NCBI GenBank assembly: GCA_030374765.1
Contig: JARGXX010000086.1
Span: 1,355,063-1,419,062, forward strand
Length of the DNA stretch: 64,000 bases
Source: Agarophyton chilense
Taxonomy: Eukaryota; Rhodophyta; Florideophyceae; Gracilariales; Gracilariaceae
Direction: 5' to 3'
Under the pieces are notes generated by a model. That model did no database searches. It saw only the letters and a list, made by a program, of their open reading frames with translations, and had not been told where the DNA came from. Position numbers and translations under genes: made by a program. Numbering within the stretch: the stretch's first letter is position 1; the number at the start of each line of letters is the position of its first letter. Positions 21,856-32,566 of the stretch are shown here, piece after piece.

Positions 21856-22754
21856 TTTGTGATACAAACTTTCGAATAAAAAACTGTACTAAACTGTCTA
21901 AGTTTCCCATAAATTATCTGATCTAGCACTCCATTGGTGTTTTCAGTAAAGTAAAGTATACATCGGAAATTCGTCATGAAAGATCCATATCAGTCATATT
22001 TAAACCATTCATGTACTGTTTCTAAACATTTGACTGTTTTTCAAGCGCACAATCCTGCTAAAAATAATAATTTAATTCATACGTAAAGTAGGAATAAAGT
22101 AGCATATAACTTTCTAACACTTTATCATAACGTTTTTAAGCCATTTAAGCTTTTAAAATCGCTATTTTAATTGGTCTTACTTTAAATATGCCATTTAAAA
22201 CCGTCACAGATGTATAACCAAAGAACTTTCTTACAAAACTCAAATTTGATTTGCAATTATCATGCTAATAGAATTTGTAGAAACATGGTTCGTCCATATT
22301 CACAGTTTTCGAACATAAAATTTTCTTTTTTTTCATTCTTTTTGATAATGAGGCTTTTCTGAAGAACAAAACGACCGTTTGCGTTTATGGTGCGTTTTCA
22401 AAAGAAGACTTTTTTGTTGTTGTATAGTTTAGTTTAACCAGTTTTGACTTTTTATTTTGCGATATATTTAAGGACATTTTACATTCAAACACTGTTTTGT
22501 TTCAATTGGTTTTGCACGATGACGTATCACAGATCAGATAAAGCTTACTTCCACGCGTTTTTGTGTTAGAAAGAATGCGGTATGGCTCAAACATCGCCTG
22601 AATTCATACCGAACGTTTTCTGTATTAATTGTTTGTTCTTGGGATTTTTATTTGTTTTTGCGCTATAAAAGTTGGGATCATGCCTTTGTGGTCCAATCTA
22701 ATAATTTTTATATAGTTTTGGCAAGATAAAGGCGGTACAGAAGTCATAATGGAG
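21856..22754. other. AT-rich intergenic stretch
   Basis: No coding signal on either strand. It may include the degraded interior of the mariner copy whose right end follows, but I cannot align it. Confidence 0.5.
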
Positions 22755-22895
22755 CTCTTTATTGTATAAAGGATATGTTTAAGAAACAAGTTTTTTGACT
22801 TGAAAGGTTTTATTCGGTGAGAAATTGGCTCTACAGTACAGAAAACGCCATTTTTGGCCCGGTTTTAGGAAGGGATATGTTTTTGAAACGCACTG
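22755..22895 (-). mobile_element. Remnant right end of a Tc1/mariner element
   Basis: About 140 bp similar to 39695-39833, the right end of the complete mariner, including the terminal TTTTTGAAACGCACTG followed by TA (22896-22897). No left end or transposase was found. Confidence 0.75.
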
Positions 22896-23293
22896 TACGT
22901 CCAATGTAGAAGTACTGCAGTCAGTCACAAATACGGCCCTGTGGTATGTGCACAGAAAGTTTAACCTTTCTGAGAAGCGAGACCCATCCTAAGATCCCTT
23001 TAAAATAAAGAAGCCAATAAGGTCTCAGGATAAAAGTATTTCAACCAAGAAAGGACAATATTCAGCATTCTAATTGGTCTGTCATCCTCTTTAAAAGCTT
23101 TCTCCGGCTTGAATACCAGAAGTCCGAAAGACTGTGAACCATGAAAGTGATAACAAGTCACGAATTATTACCACAGAATTAGTCTTCCTTGGTAAAGGAT
23201 ACACTCTTCAGTTCATCATGAAACCTTGACAGCCCTACAAACCACATTAGAAATTCTTGGCTTAAGTACAATAATAATACGCAACTTGACACT
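22896..23293. other. Intergenic, nothing recognised
   Basis: Downstream of LYRM1. No ORF of note. Confidence 0.5.
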
Positions 23294-23749
23294 TTAGTAC
23301 ACAGGCTTCTCCCTTGCCGCTTTGCGATTCACACTCTGCGTTTGTTTGTAAGAATCCAGATATACAGGAGTGATAACTTCTGGATCTTTTCCAGTGGCCC
23401 CCGGAACAACGTTTGTCGGCCTCGGGTACGGAATCTTGTAGTGAAGACCTGTCGTTATCCTCGTCTCGAACTCATGCACTTTTTCGGCGATGACGTCTTC
23501 CGACTCGATCCCCTTATTCCTGCGGACGAGATTCTTTGCTTCACTTACAATATACGAACGCTCGCTTGGTTCTTCCCCTTCATATCAAAAGCATTGAAAA
23601 GCATTGACGCAAACATCATAGGTCAGCAACGTCCGATTTGCGACGGACGCGCCAAGATCAATCGAATGATACTTGTAATGGTACTTACATGACTTTGCAA
23701 TACGCAAAGCTTTGCGATAAAGAGACAATACTTGTTTTCGATATTTCAT
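23294..23749 (-). CDS. LYRM1: LYR motif-containing protein 1, two exons
   Basis: Exon 1 is 23749-23689 and exon 2 is 23577-23294. The 111 bp intron between them starts GTAAGT and ends ATGAAG, phase 1, so that a Trp codon spans the junction. The joined frame gives 114 residues, close to the ~122 of animal LYRM1. The LYR tripeptide is at residues 10-12, followed by the helix with A-K-S-W, then E-A-K-N-L-V-R-R-N-K, and the hallmark G-L-H-Y-K-I-P-Y-P-R-P of LYRM1. LYR proteins are small helical factors that bind mitochondrial acyl carrier protein and help assemble mitochondrial complexes; the exact client of LYRM1 is not settled. The start is the first ATG giving the LYR helix near the N-terminus. 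A longer ORF in another frame over exon 1 (23912-23685) is a shadow. Confidence 0.9.
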
Positions 23750-24240
23750 GTCCGCAGTAATTGATCAGGGTTTGAATTTGTGGGTCCCTCAGCTGTGATT
23801 CTTCACGAACTGGAGCGATCTTGGTAACCTTTACGCTGCTCTTCATCAAGATCGAACCAAACCCGCAGAACAATCTTCGTCGTGAAGCGGCTGCGTGTCG
23901 CGGGCGCCGCACTGTGGAACCACTTACCTGGGCCTAAAAACTTTAAAAAAAACAAAATAATATATGCTGCGTGGACAACGGCGTAGTCCTTTGTTCATTT
24001 CTGCCGGGGGGCGGTCGAGATCGAGAAGGCTTATTGTAAGATTATTTGGTTGTTCGACCCTTTTTACAGTAGGGGCATCTACGTAGAGAAGATGCGATTC
24101 GGGGGGTGACATTGTCTGTAATACGGGTTTTCGGGGTTTGTAGGGGTTTTTTGCACCTCTCACCCTCAGTATGGTGTGAATCTGCAAGCGGTTTCCCCCC
24201 CAATCCCACAATCTCCCGATCGAGAATTGCTCACCTCCTT
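23750..24240. other. Upstream region of LYRM1; unassigned minus ORF
   Basis: A 95-codon minus-strand ORF (24211-23924) without recognisable features lies here. Otherwise presumed promoter region of LYRM1. Confidence 0.3.
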
Positions 24241-24484
24241 CTTCTTGGAACCTTAGAGCTTCCGCAACCGCTATTGTTATTTTGACTCAACATGAAGGAA
24301 GGGCTACAGAAAACCTATTTAGCGTTTCATTTCACCATGCTCGCTTGTATCCAATGGAGAGCTAGCCACTTTTGTGGAAACCACAAAAGAGAGAAGTTTC
24401 TAACGTCTTTGGACCCATGGTAATACCTATGAAAATGGATTAGGTTTTCCGACTGGTAACATTGTCGAAGAGCCGACGTCTTAC

Positions 24485-24715
24485 TTACCCGTTTGACACC
24501 GGTCTTGTTTCATCTTTGCGCCCAGTTGAACCATGCGTTGCAAAGAAAACGCTTCGCTGCAACTGTGAGACGAACATGAATGTAGCTATCCAAATCGTGT
24601 ACCGGCGTCCACTGACATCTGTTTCGCGATGAGCTGTTTGGAAGCATCCTGCGCGAATATAGAGGTTCGAGACAGGACTTGAACTTCTTGACCTTCTTAA
24701 AGAACGAGAACGCAC
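24485..24715 (-). other. Possible exons of an unidentified spliced gene
   Basis: On the minus strand there is a strong donor (GGTAAGTAAG near 24490) and an acceptor-like CTCACAG near 24566. Frames between them read without stops over short distances. No family recognised and no complete model can be built by eye. Confidence 0.2.
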
Positions 24716-24899
24716 TTTCTCTAAAAAAATTTCTACAGCTTTGTAATAGAAAGCTAAAGTTTATATTTAGAAAGATGAACAGAAGGCCGGCGATGTGTCG
24801 CATGGTACTTTTTAAGGCAAACCGCTTTCGTGATAATATATGTAGTTTCAACGACATCAATTGCAAGTCCACTCGGGAAATGCCTCAATTTGCCTGACC

Positions 24900-26656
24900 T
24901 TGCGCGGTTTCAGCGAGCCGAACACCAGTCAGTATCAGTGCATGATGACACTTTTGGCTAATTGTTTTTTACAAGAACAGATGATCTGCCGATAAAGCTC
25001 AGCTATTACTCACCCACCTTTGCATGGTTTATGGGAAAGGATTGGTATCTACCTTCGTAGTCCTGGCACGGCTACTTTTCCCAGATCACGGTACCTTGGT
25101 AGCTGAAGCCAACATCACTTGCGTCCAAGGAAGCTTTGTCGTTCGCTCCATTGGGGAAGGGGCGACCTTGTTGCAGATAAGAGCTCTTGGGAAATGTCCA
25201 CGTTCTCTGGCGAAAGGCTTGGACAACTTCAATCTTTAAACATTTTATAAAAGCCTCGTGTAAGAGACGTCATAAAATTTGCAATGCAGATTCTTAGAAG
25301 AGTTTTTTTTCTAAACCGTACTTCAAGATTGGAACATCCGAACAATCATCAGGGGGAAAACAAGTGAAAATCAAGTAGGCACTTGTAAAGTTATTCGAAA
25401 ACACCTTCAAACGCGGCCCTCAGTTAACGCTTGGTGATCTTTTCCAATGGAAATCAAACAGTGATTGCAAGACAATTAATGGAAAAGGAGCATTCTAGTT
25501 TGCTTCGCGTGGTCGCTAACAATGTGGCAGGGAGTCTTCTTTTCTTCGACTACGTTTATACCAAAGGTTTTATTTGGGCCTTACGTCTTCCAGAAGATGC
25601 GACCATTGTACTCCAACAGCAGCTCACCTTGTTGCAATACTCCTTCGATTCGCGTTTTTTCACTCGCAGATTTTTGCAGTTGACTCCGCAGCTGCCGCTT
25701 TCTTTTTATATCGTCATGTGGTTCGACAAGGAGATAGGGTGATATAGGGATAATGGAGGAAGCTGGCTCGCGCCCATCCGGGCTGTATTATCGTGTCGAG
25801 AAGTGGGTCGCACTCGAAGTTGACGGATAGAGTTGAGAGGACTGTTGATTACCGCTGTGCTCTCGTTTTGTAGTGAATGCCTCCTGTGCGGTCGTTCGGT
25901 GCTTGTGCGCCGTTTTAGCTGCCCCCGCGGCTTTTGCACGGTTTCACGACACTGACGAACTCGCCGGAGCCATCGTTGCCCGCCCACCGCAAGAGTTAGA
26001 GCGCTACGCGGCGCAATGAACACCGCCTTGGCTTGCGTCTCTACAACCCACCTATTCACGGCCTGGGACGAACTCGCTCCAGGGGAGATTTTCTTCTTCG
26101 AGAAAGCCGAGAAGAGGGGTTCTTTTACTCGGTTTAGCGCTTCTCGTTAACCGGAATAAAAAGAACCTTTGACCGACCGTCAAGGCTTCAACCTGTGTGT
26201 TTTCCTGCAGTTCACTAAATTGGTATAGCGCACCCAGAAGATGTGTAGTAGAATTTTTTTTCATTTCATTTTCGTCTTGGTTCATTTTGTTTTGCAAGCT
26301 TAGAAACTGGTGACTCGACTAGAGCCAACTTCCGAGTAAATGGATTCTAGACAAGTAAAAAAACATATGTATATGTGGCAAGCACTTCGATATCTCGCTG
26401 ATAGCGCTTTTCAAAGTAGACATGTGCAGATTCTTCTTATAACAGACTGTATTTTAGAATCATGGATTGCGCCAATTCTGAACAACGACGAGGGGTTTGT
26501 ATCATATATGATCATACGTTTTAAATTGTGCCCCGATTGAGACTCGTTGCACCGTACTGCAGAAGAGACCCGGTGGAGAGATATCGGGACATAGAGACTG
26601 GTACACAGATCTTGGACATTACAATCACCAGTTAGACACATAATAATCGCTACAGA
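24900..26656. other. Region without a recognised gene
   Basis: Several ORFs of 65-117 codons occur on both strands (for example 26059-25706 and 26297-26052, both minus). None shows a domain, signal peptide or supporting context. Pieces of spliced genes may be hidden here. Confidence 0.35.
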
Positions 26657-27433
26657 TCATGATTTATTCCTTTCTAGGGTACTTATTTCGCTGGCAAGTG
26701 CTTTCAGTTCGATTTGAACTTCCTTCTTTTCTGCATCTATTTCGGGGTTGCGTCCCCTTTTTCGCAATTCTCTGAGTTTGGCATTAAGTTCATCACGGAA
26801 TTTGTACAATTCTTCTAGTTCCGATGAAGTTTGAAAACTACTTTCGGTAATCGGCTCCAGCATTCGTTTTAGCTCAGGGTTTTGCTCAACGGCGTTTTGA
26901 AGCATTGAGGACGTGTTCACAGAAGTTGTTCCGCCTTTCTTTAGCTCATTCGAAAATTCTCGCGATTCTTCTAAGTTTTTCTTACTTTGTTGGCCTTCTT
27001 CCTCAATTCTATCAACATACCAATGTAAAGTCTTATACGAGACAAAGAACAGCAGCACAGCTCCGACATACTTCCATGCAAACTTCTTCCATTTATTGGG
27101 ATCGTTCGCATCTTCTGGTTCAAATCCAATAGAAGACCACGAATTTGATGGGATATCTGGAATTTTGCCTGTATCAGACCTCGTATTCTCTTCGACCACT
27201 TTCTCATTTAAACATTTCTTTTCCATTTGAGACGGCTTCGAATTTTTCTTTTTCGGTGGCGCGTCGTGGGGTAGTGGAGCAGGGTGGGTAGCACAATGTC
27301 GGTGATTTATAGCTCCGGTCAACGACTCTAATATGTTTCTGTTTCGATTAGAAGCACGCTGGACAACACTCGTTCGACCACCAGCAAGAGAGGATGCTTT
27401 CAAACTGAGCATCGTGACGCGATAAATACTCAT
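26657..27433 (-). CDS. Single-pass membrane protein with C-terminal coiled coil, unknown function
   Basis: A 258-residue protein from the ATG at 27433. Residues 1-50 are rich in Arg, Ser and Ala with almost no acidic residues, like a mitochondrial or plastid transit peptide. Residues 60-115 are hydrophilic. One clear transmembrane helix spans about 118-137 (W-K-Y-V-G-A-V-L-L-F-F), followed by D-R-I-E-E-E. Residues 140-258 are highly charged, with two helical stretches rich in Glu, Lys and Leu (about 143-160 and 205-258) likely to form a coiled coil. I read it as an organelle inner-membrane protein with a coiled-coil domain, but no family is recognised. It is divergent from MLH1, with 957 bp between the two starts. 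Confidence 0.75.
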   Translation of the reverse strand: MSIYRVTMLSLKASSLAGGRTSVVQRASNRNRNILESLTGAINHRHCATHPAPLPHDAPPKKKNSKPSQMEKKCLNEKVVEENTRSDTGKIPDIPSNSWSSIGFEPEDANDPNKWKKFAWKYVGAVLLFFVSYKTLHWYVDRIEEEGQQSKKNLEESREFSNELKKGGTTSVNTSSMLQNAVEQNPELKRMLEPITESSFQTSSELEELYKFRDELNAKLRELRKRGRNPEIDAEKKEVQIELKALASEISTLERNKS

Positions 27434-28390
27434 GACAGATGCCTCGCCAATTTCGGCCAGTAAACGGATCTATACCAACAGCAATCTTTTAAGGTTCCTT
27501 GTACAGCGGAGCAGTTCTTTGTGCAGGAATTCGATGGACGACGCAGCCGATTGAGGCTAAAAACAAATCAGGAATTATTAACAACGGAATCGGAACTGAT
27601 CAAACGAATGGCTGCTCCCACACACTGAGGCAAGAGTTGAAACTTCGTCGCTGAGATCCACTCCAAGATGATAGATTCGAAGCGGTTATCTCGGATTGGA
27701 TAATATACTTCTTGATCACAAAAGTTGGATGTCGAGGAGTCAGTTGTGTTTCTTCTGAGAATGTGTTATTTTTCTTTACATGATCCGCATTTTAAGGCTC
27801 CGGATTATCTTGACTTGTGCTCTTCACCAAGTTCAATATCATCTCCGCTCGTCATGATGAGACAATGGCTTGGCCCAGTATTGAAGAGTTTGAACCCTTG
27901 GTAACCGTTTCGATCAAGGCTTTTTGCAAAAATTAGATACTTTGCTTTAAATATTCATTTTTTTCTTGTGCTCCTGCAGATTTTGCCTGAACCCTTCACA
28001 TTTCTGTCATTCAGAAGCCACCTTCTTCAGCCATCTACGGCCATCTACGGCCATCTACCTTCGTACGACGAACATTAGTTCGTCTCCTGGTACGCTCTGC
28101 CTAAGAACCTCGACAATTTCTTGAAACTGTCCAGGGTCGCGAAACATTTCAGAAGATAGCATACCCTTAACTGCTTTTTTGAATCAAAAGCGCATCAAAA
28201 AGCACTGAAGCTCCAACTTTAGTTTCTTCTACGATGCATCTCGCTCACAGGAACTAGTAACAGCGTGGTCGGGGTAAATCCAGGCAAACCATGTTTCTTC
28301 GTTTCTCGTCATTTGGGTCTGCGTGAAGTTCAATATTTTACTGTGCTCTCATTCACCTCATGCCGCTCCCTGTGTGGGCGCTGAAGAAGA
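27434..28390. promoter_or_regulatory. Divergent intergenic region upstream of MLH1
   Basis: 957 bp between two divergent starts, presumably holding both promoters. A 10 bp tandem motif (GCCATCTACG-like, three copies) lies around 28033-28060. No clear TATA box at the expected place. Confidence 0.45.
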
Positions 28391-30790
28391 ATGGACAGCG
28401 TTTGCATTTCAAAGGCTCCGGAAGAACGCAAGTGTATTCGCAGGCTTCCGGAGCACGTTATAAACCTTATTGCAGCTGGTGAAGTCGTTGTTCGTCCATC
28501 CACGGCCCTTAAGGAGCTACTAGAGAACAGTTTGGATGCTAGTGCTTCCTCTGTATCTGTATCGGTCAAGGAGGGCGGTCTTAAGCTGCTTCAGGTTGTC
28601 GACAACGGCAAAGGAATATCAGAAGAAGATATTCCTCTCCTATGTGAAAGGTTTGCAACTTCAAAGATTTCTAGCTTTGAAGATCTCGAAACTGTGGCTA
28701 CTTTCGGATTTCGTGGAGAGGCATTAGCTTCTATTTCTCATATAGCACGTCTATCTGTTACTACAATGACAAAAGACTCTCAAGTTGCCTACAAAGCATC
28801 GTACTTAAATGGAGCTTTAAAGTCCCAACCAGTAGAGACTGCTGGGGTCCAAGGAACTACAATTACTGTGGAGGATATGTTCTACAACCTTTCGACCCGT
28901 CGCAAAGCTCTTAAATCTTCTTCGGAGGAATACCGAGCAATTGTTGATGTCGTCACCAGGTATTCCATCAAGTACCCGAACGTGGCTTTTGTTTGCAAGC
29001 GACTACAAAAATCCTCGTCGAGACTATCGGGCGTTGCCGATGTTCGCACACCTTCACCTTCGACTGTGGAAAGCAACATTCGAGCAGGATTTGGCAGTTT
29101 GGCTCAGGAGACGTTCTCTGTGAACGTTGATGTGAAACAAGCCAAGGCAAATGTATACCTAATTGCAACACGGTCAACATATAGTATGAAAAGAGGGATT
29201 TTCATCTTGTTTATCAATGGGCGCTTGGTTGAATGTTTGCCTTTCAAAAAAGCGATATGGGGTTTATATAGCGCTTACCTGCCAAAGAATGGGTACCCCT
29301 TTGTATACGCAGATCTAAATATGGACCAGAAAGATATTGATGTGAACGTGCACCCCACCAAGAAAGAGGTCCGTTTTCTTCACGAAATTTCTATCGTAGG
29401 GGCAGTTGTTGAAGCTTTGAGCAAAGAACTAAAGCTTGCAGAATGCTCCCGGATGTTTTCAACGCAGACTCTGCCTTCTGCGCAATCCACGGGCTCTGGA
29501 TTTGGTATTAAACCCATACACGGAGAAGGTAGTGTTCCTAATTCAGACTCAGACCGTGCACGTACTACGCCGCAAGATCAAAACCACGTTATATGGGCGA
29601 AACAGAGTTCCGTTTGTAAGTCAAATCGCCGTATAGAAAGTGGAGGAACTGCTTCAAATGGGGACCCTCAACTTATGATAGATAAAAGTGCCAATGGAGG
29701 GGTATCCAGGGAACTAATTGCAAAAGATGATATGCCTCCGCGACCGCTCTCAAAACGAAAGCGGAGCCAAACCTATCTTATGCTACAGAGCAATACTCAT
29801 ATTACTGAATCAAAAGAGAAGTCTTCTAGACATAAACATGCTAAAGACAAGATTAGAACAGGCTCAAACGCTCCGGTTGGTCTCTACGACGTGTTTCTTG
29901 CTACTCAAGAAGCAAAGAATGCAGCGATTGGAATCCAGGCCAGCCGCCGTCGGCGACCTGATGCGGAACCTCTCTTGACTTCCGTTGATAATCTGTTAGA
30001 CAAGGTTAAGAGAGATTCACATTCAGGTCTCTGTGAGATTTTGCGAGAACACCAATTTGTCGGTGTAGCCTCGGAGAGATTTGTTCTGTTGCAATATGAA
30101 ACAAAATTGCTGATGGCAGATGTGCCATCCCTACTGAGGCAACTGATATATCAGCAGACCTTGATTCGATTTGCAGATATGGAAGCATTTACTCTGAAAC
30201 CCCCGGCGCCAATCATGAAGCTGTTAACCAATTATCTGTCAACCAATCCAGAGTGCTTAATCACTCGAAGAATTAACGCAGAGTCCTGTGCCATGGTACT
30301 ACTGGAAAAGGGTCCCATGTTATCAGAGTATTATTCTCTCTCCACGGAAGGAGATACCCCGCAAACCCTCCACTTAAAAACGCTACCCCAGATCATTCCC
30401 AATGTGCTGCCTGATCTTCGCTTCTTGGGCTCTTTTTTATATCATCTTGCTGTAGACACAGACTGGAATGAAGAGGAGCGGTGTTTTCGGTGTGTTTCAG
30501 AGGCCTTTGGAGAATGGTACGGCAGTCATTGGAATCCCATGTTAAGTCTCTCAGAGCGTGAAAGTCCAGATTGGCCGTGCGGAACCGATAACGAATTTCC
30601 CCTTGATGATGAGTCCTGGAAGTCTTTGAAGGCTGAGAACGAGAGTCAAGGGCGAAATTGGGTTATTCGCCATGTACTGTTTTCCGCTATGCGCAGCAAC
30701 TACCACCCTCCGAAAAAATTTCTTACTGAACGAGTCTTGAGAGAAATAACTACAACGTCACGTCTGTATAAGGTCTTTGAGCGATGCTAG
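28391..30790 (+). CDS. MLH1: DNA mismatch repair protein MLH1
   Basis: A single uninterrupted frame of 799 residues. The N-terminal GHKL ATPase is complete: K-E-L-L-E-N-S-L-D-A (41-50, with the presumed general base Glu42), D-N-G-K-G-I (71-76), R-F-A-T-S-K (87-92), F-G-F-R-G-E-A (105-111) and G-T-T-I-T-V-E-D-M-F-Y-N (155-166). The transducer domain contains the conserved N-V-H-P-T-K-K-E-V region. A variable linker (about 370-550) is followed by the MLH1-specific C-terminal dimerisation domain, which ends in F-E-R-C, the eukaryotic MLH1 terminus that takes part in the endonuclease site of its PMS partner. MLH1 acts in the nucleus with PMS1/PMS2 and MLH3-type partners after MutS binding. Length is within the usual 700-800. 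Codons 308-448 are duplicated at 38283-40005. Confidence 0.97.
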   Translation: MDSVCISKAPEERKCIRRLPEHVINLIAAGEVVVRPSTALKELLENSLDASASSVSVSVKEGGLKLLQVVDNGKGISEEDIPLLCERFATSKISSFEDLETVATFGFRGEALASISHIARLSVTTMTKDSQVAYKASYLNGALKSQPVETAGVQGTTITVEDMFYNLSTRRKALKSSSEEYRAIVDVVTRYSIKYPNVAFVCKRLQKSSSRLSGVADVRTPSPSTVESNIRAGFGSLAQETFSVNVDVKQAKANVYLIATRSTYSMKRGIFILFINGRLVECLPFKKAIWGLYSAYLPKNGYPFVYADLNMDQKDIDVNVHPTKKEVRFLHEISIVGAVVEALSKELKLAECSRMFSTQTLPSAQSTGSGFGIKPIHGEGSVPNSDSDRARTTPQDQNHVIWAKQSSVCKSNRRIESGGTASNGDPQLMIDKSANGGVSRELIAKDDMPPRPLSKRKRSQTYLMLQSNTHITESKEKSSRHKHAKDKIRTGSNAPVGLYDVFLATQEAKNAAIGIQASRRRRPDAEPLLTSVDNLLDKVKRDSHSGLCEILREHQFVGVASERFVLLQYETKLLMADVPSLLRQLIYQQTLIRFADMEAFTLKPPAPIMKLLTNYLSTNPECLITRRINAESCAMVLLEKGPMLSEYYSLSTEGDTPQTLHLKTLPQIIPNVLPDLRFLGSFLYHLAVDTDWNEEERCFRCVSEAFGEWYGSHWNPMLSLSERESPDWPCGTDNEFPLDDESWKSLKAENESQGRNWVIRHVLFSAMRSNYHPPKKFLTERVLREITTTSRLYKVFERC

Positions 30791-31564
30791 ACTTTCAAGT
30801 TAGGCCAGAAATGAAAAGCCAGCGCAGTTTATTCCATTTGTCGAAGTTCGTTTCAACAAAGGATAGTATTGAGACACGGAAGACGGAGGAAGCTTCTCCA
30901 ATTAAAGCTCTACTCTGCGTTCTATCTCTTGATATTCATTAGTGGTAGTTTTGTCAAGGATCTTGTAAACGCATCACCATTAATCTTTGTACCGAAATGC
31001 ACCGCTGGTTTCGTGACTCCACTTCGTATTGCACCAGGCTAATCATCAAGTAATTAACAATTCTGAATGAGCCGAAGGGATAAAACCATTGCGAAGGCGA
31101 TGGGAGTGCGATTTGAGCTCCAATCTTGTAAAGGTACGTAATGTTGTTGTTGACTTGACGCTTTTTCTCGATTGCGATCTTCAACTTTTGAAACAGCCGA
31201 AAACCAGCAGGTCTTCGAAGCTCCAGTCATCTGTGATCAGGGAACTATTCTAGTTCTGGACAAACGTAATGTCATTCCTTCTGCCTATTAGCACGAATAA
31301 AGCTCTTCGGTTCTGAATATGCAGTTGTGGACAAGCTGACGTGATGATTGTCTTCATCGAATTGTTCTGATTTCTAATTGTTTGCCAGAGAGCAATCCAG
31401 AATTCCAATTGACTGCAATCCAGTAGATTGCGTTACATCTCTCCTTAACTTGCTAAACATGGCCCTAGGCAGATTTCAAGACAACCCAGTTTTTACGTTT
31501 TTGTACATGTTAAAAGATAGTTGTGTGCAATAAGAAAGACTGGGCCCAAGCACTGAGAATCACC
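30791..31564. other. Intergenic between convergent MLH1 and membrane-protein gene
   Basis: No recognised gene. A 76-codon minus-strand ORF (31184-30954) with an aromatic-rich middle could be an exon, but no partner exon or family was identified. Confidence 0.4.
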
Positions 31565-32566
31565 TCACGGCGTAAAACATTCTATTGGCATCACTGATTC
31601 ATTCGGGTTTTTTGTTTTGATGAGGACGTCATCAAGATTTTTTTCTTTGGGATTATCTTCGTCCCTCAAGTTGGATTCGCCAGTTACTTGAAGTTCGTCG
31701 GCGATAAGTGCTTTTATCCTTCGGAATATAAAGTTTATTCGGTTCAAGCGATTTAGAAGGAGAAACAATACGCCAGAGACAAGGATTGCGAAAATAATTG
31801 CGACGTGAGCTTTTGCCGCTCGAGCTCCTCCAACAATTGTGAAATCCAAAACACGATGTCCCCAGTCCCTGGTCACTGTGTACCGAATTCGTGCGAAAAG
31901 GAGCCATGCAGTGATGAAAGCAATCGCGACAAACACATAGGCAAGCTGAAACCCCATCCGCAACGAGAGAAAGAAATCCACAAAGAGAAGAAGAAAATTG
32001 ACCGCGTGGACAAGTACGCGCGGCATTATCATCCCTTCCCTCTCTTGAAGCAAAAGCTAGAACGCAAGATCTGCTCCCGTAGAGAGTGATAGAAATAGTT
32101 GGTACGTGCAAACAGTGGAATTGGCCAAGAGTGGGAAGGACCATCGCCCAGACATGATTGAAGACGATTGTTCCGGGTACAAGCGATACAGCAATGAACT
32201 GATAGTCGCGAGAATCATTGTGCTAGTTACACCCAAATATATCCATGTGATGAACCATCCGTAATTGAATTGTCCACTCGGGGCGAGCAATCCGAGAGTA
32301 AATACAAAAAGGCATGTGCAACATAATCGCCAAAGGAGAATCACGCGCGAAGACACCCAAACGGAGCCTCCTGCTTCCGACAGAGTGTGAGACTTGAAAG
32401 TAGGAAATGGATTATCCGGTGCCAACACGCGAGTTTCCAGCTGATGTTTACGTGCCGAATCTTGAGACTGAAAAGACCTGCTAGTGGATTGAAATGCACT
32501 TTTAGTGGACTCAGCGTTCGCATCGAGGGTACTGGAGATGACCGTTGTTTTGCAGTTCTTCTCCAT
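31565..32566 (-). CDS. Multi-pass membrane protein, possible 66 bp intron or broken by one stop
   Basis: From the ATG at 32566 the frame encodes a Ser-rich, hydrophilic ~75-residue N-terminus, then several hydrophobic helices (R-V-I-L-L-W...; W-F-I-T-W-I-Y-L-G-V...; further ones after 32050: V-L-V-H-A-V-N-F-L-L-L-F-V-D-F and F-Q-L-A-Y-V-F-V-A-I-A-F), about six to seven in all, and a charged C-terminal tail. One in-frame TAG at 32057-32059 separates the halves. A 66 bp segment beginning GTACC and ending AGAGAG would remove the stop and keep the frame, so an intron is possible; otherwise this is a pseudogene. The H-x3-N...D pattern and helix layout recall Rolling-stone or FAR-17a/AIG1-like proteins, but this is only a resemblance. 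Confidence 0.5.
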
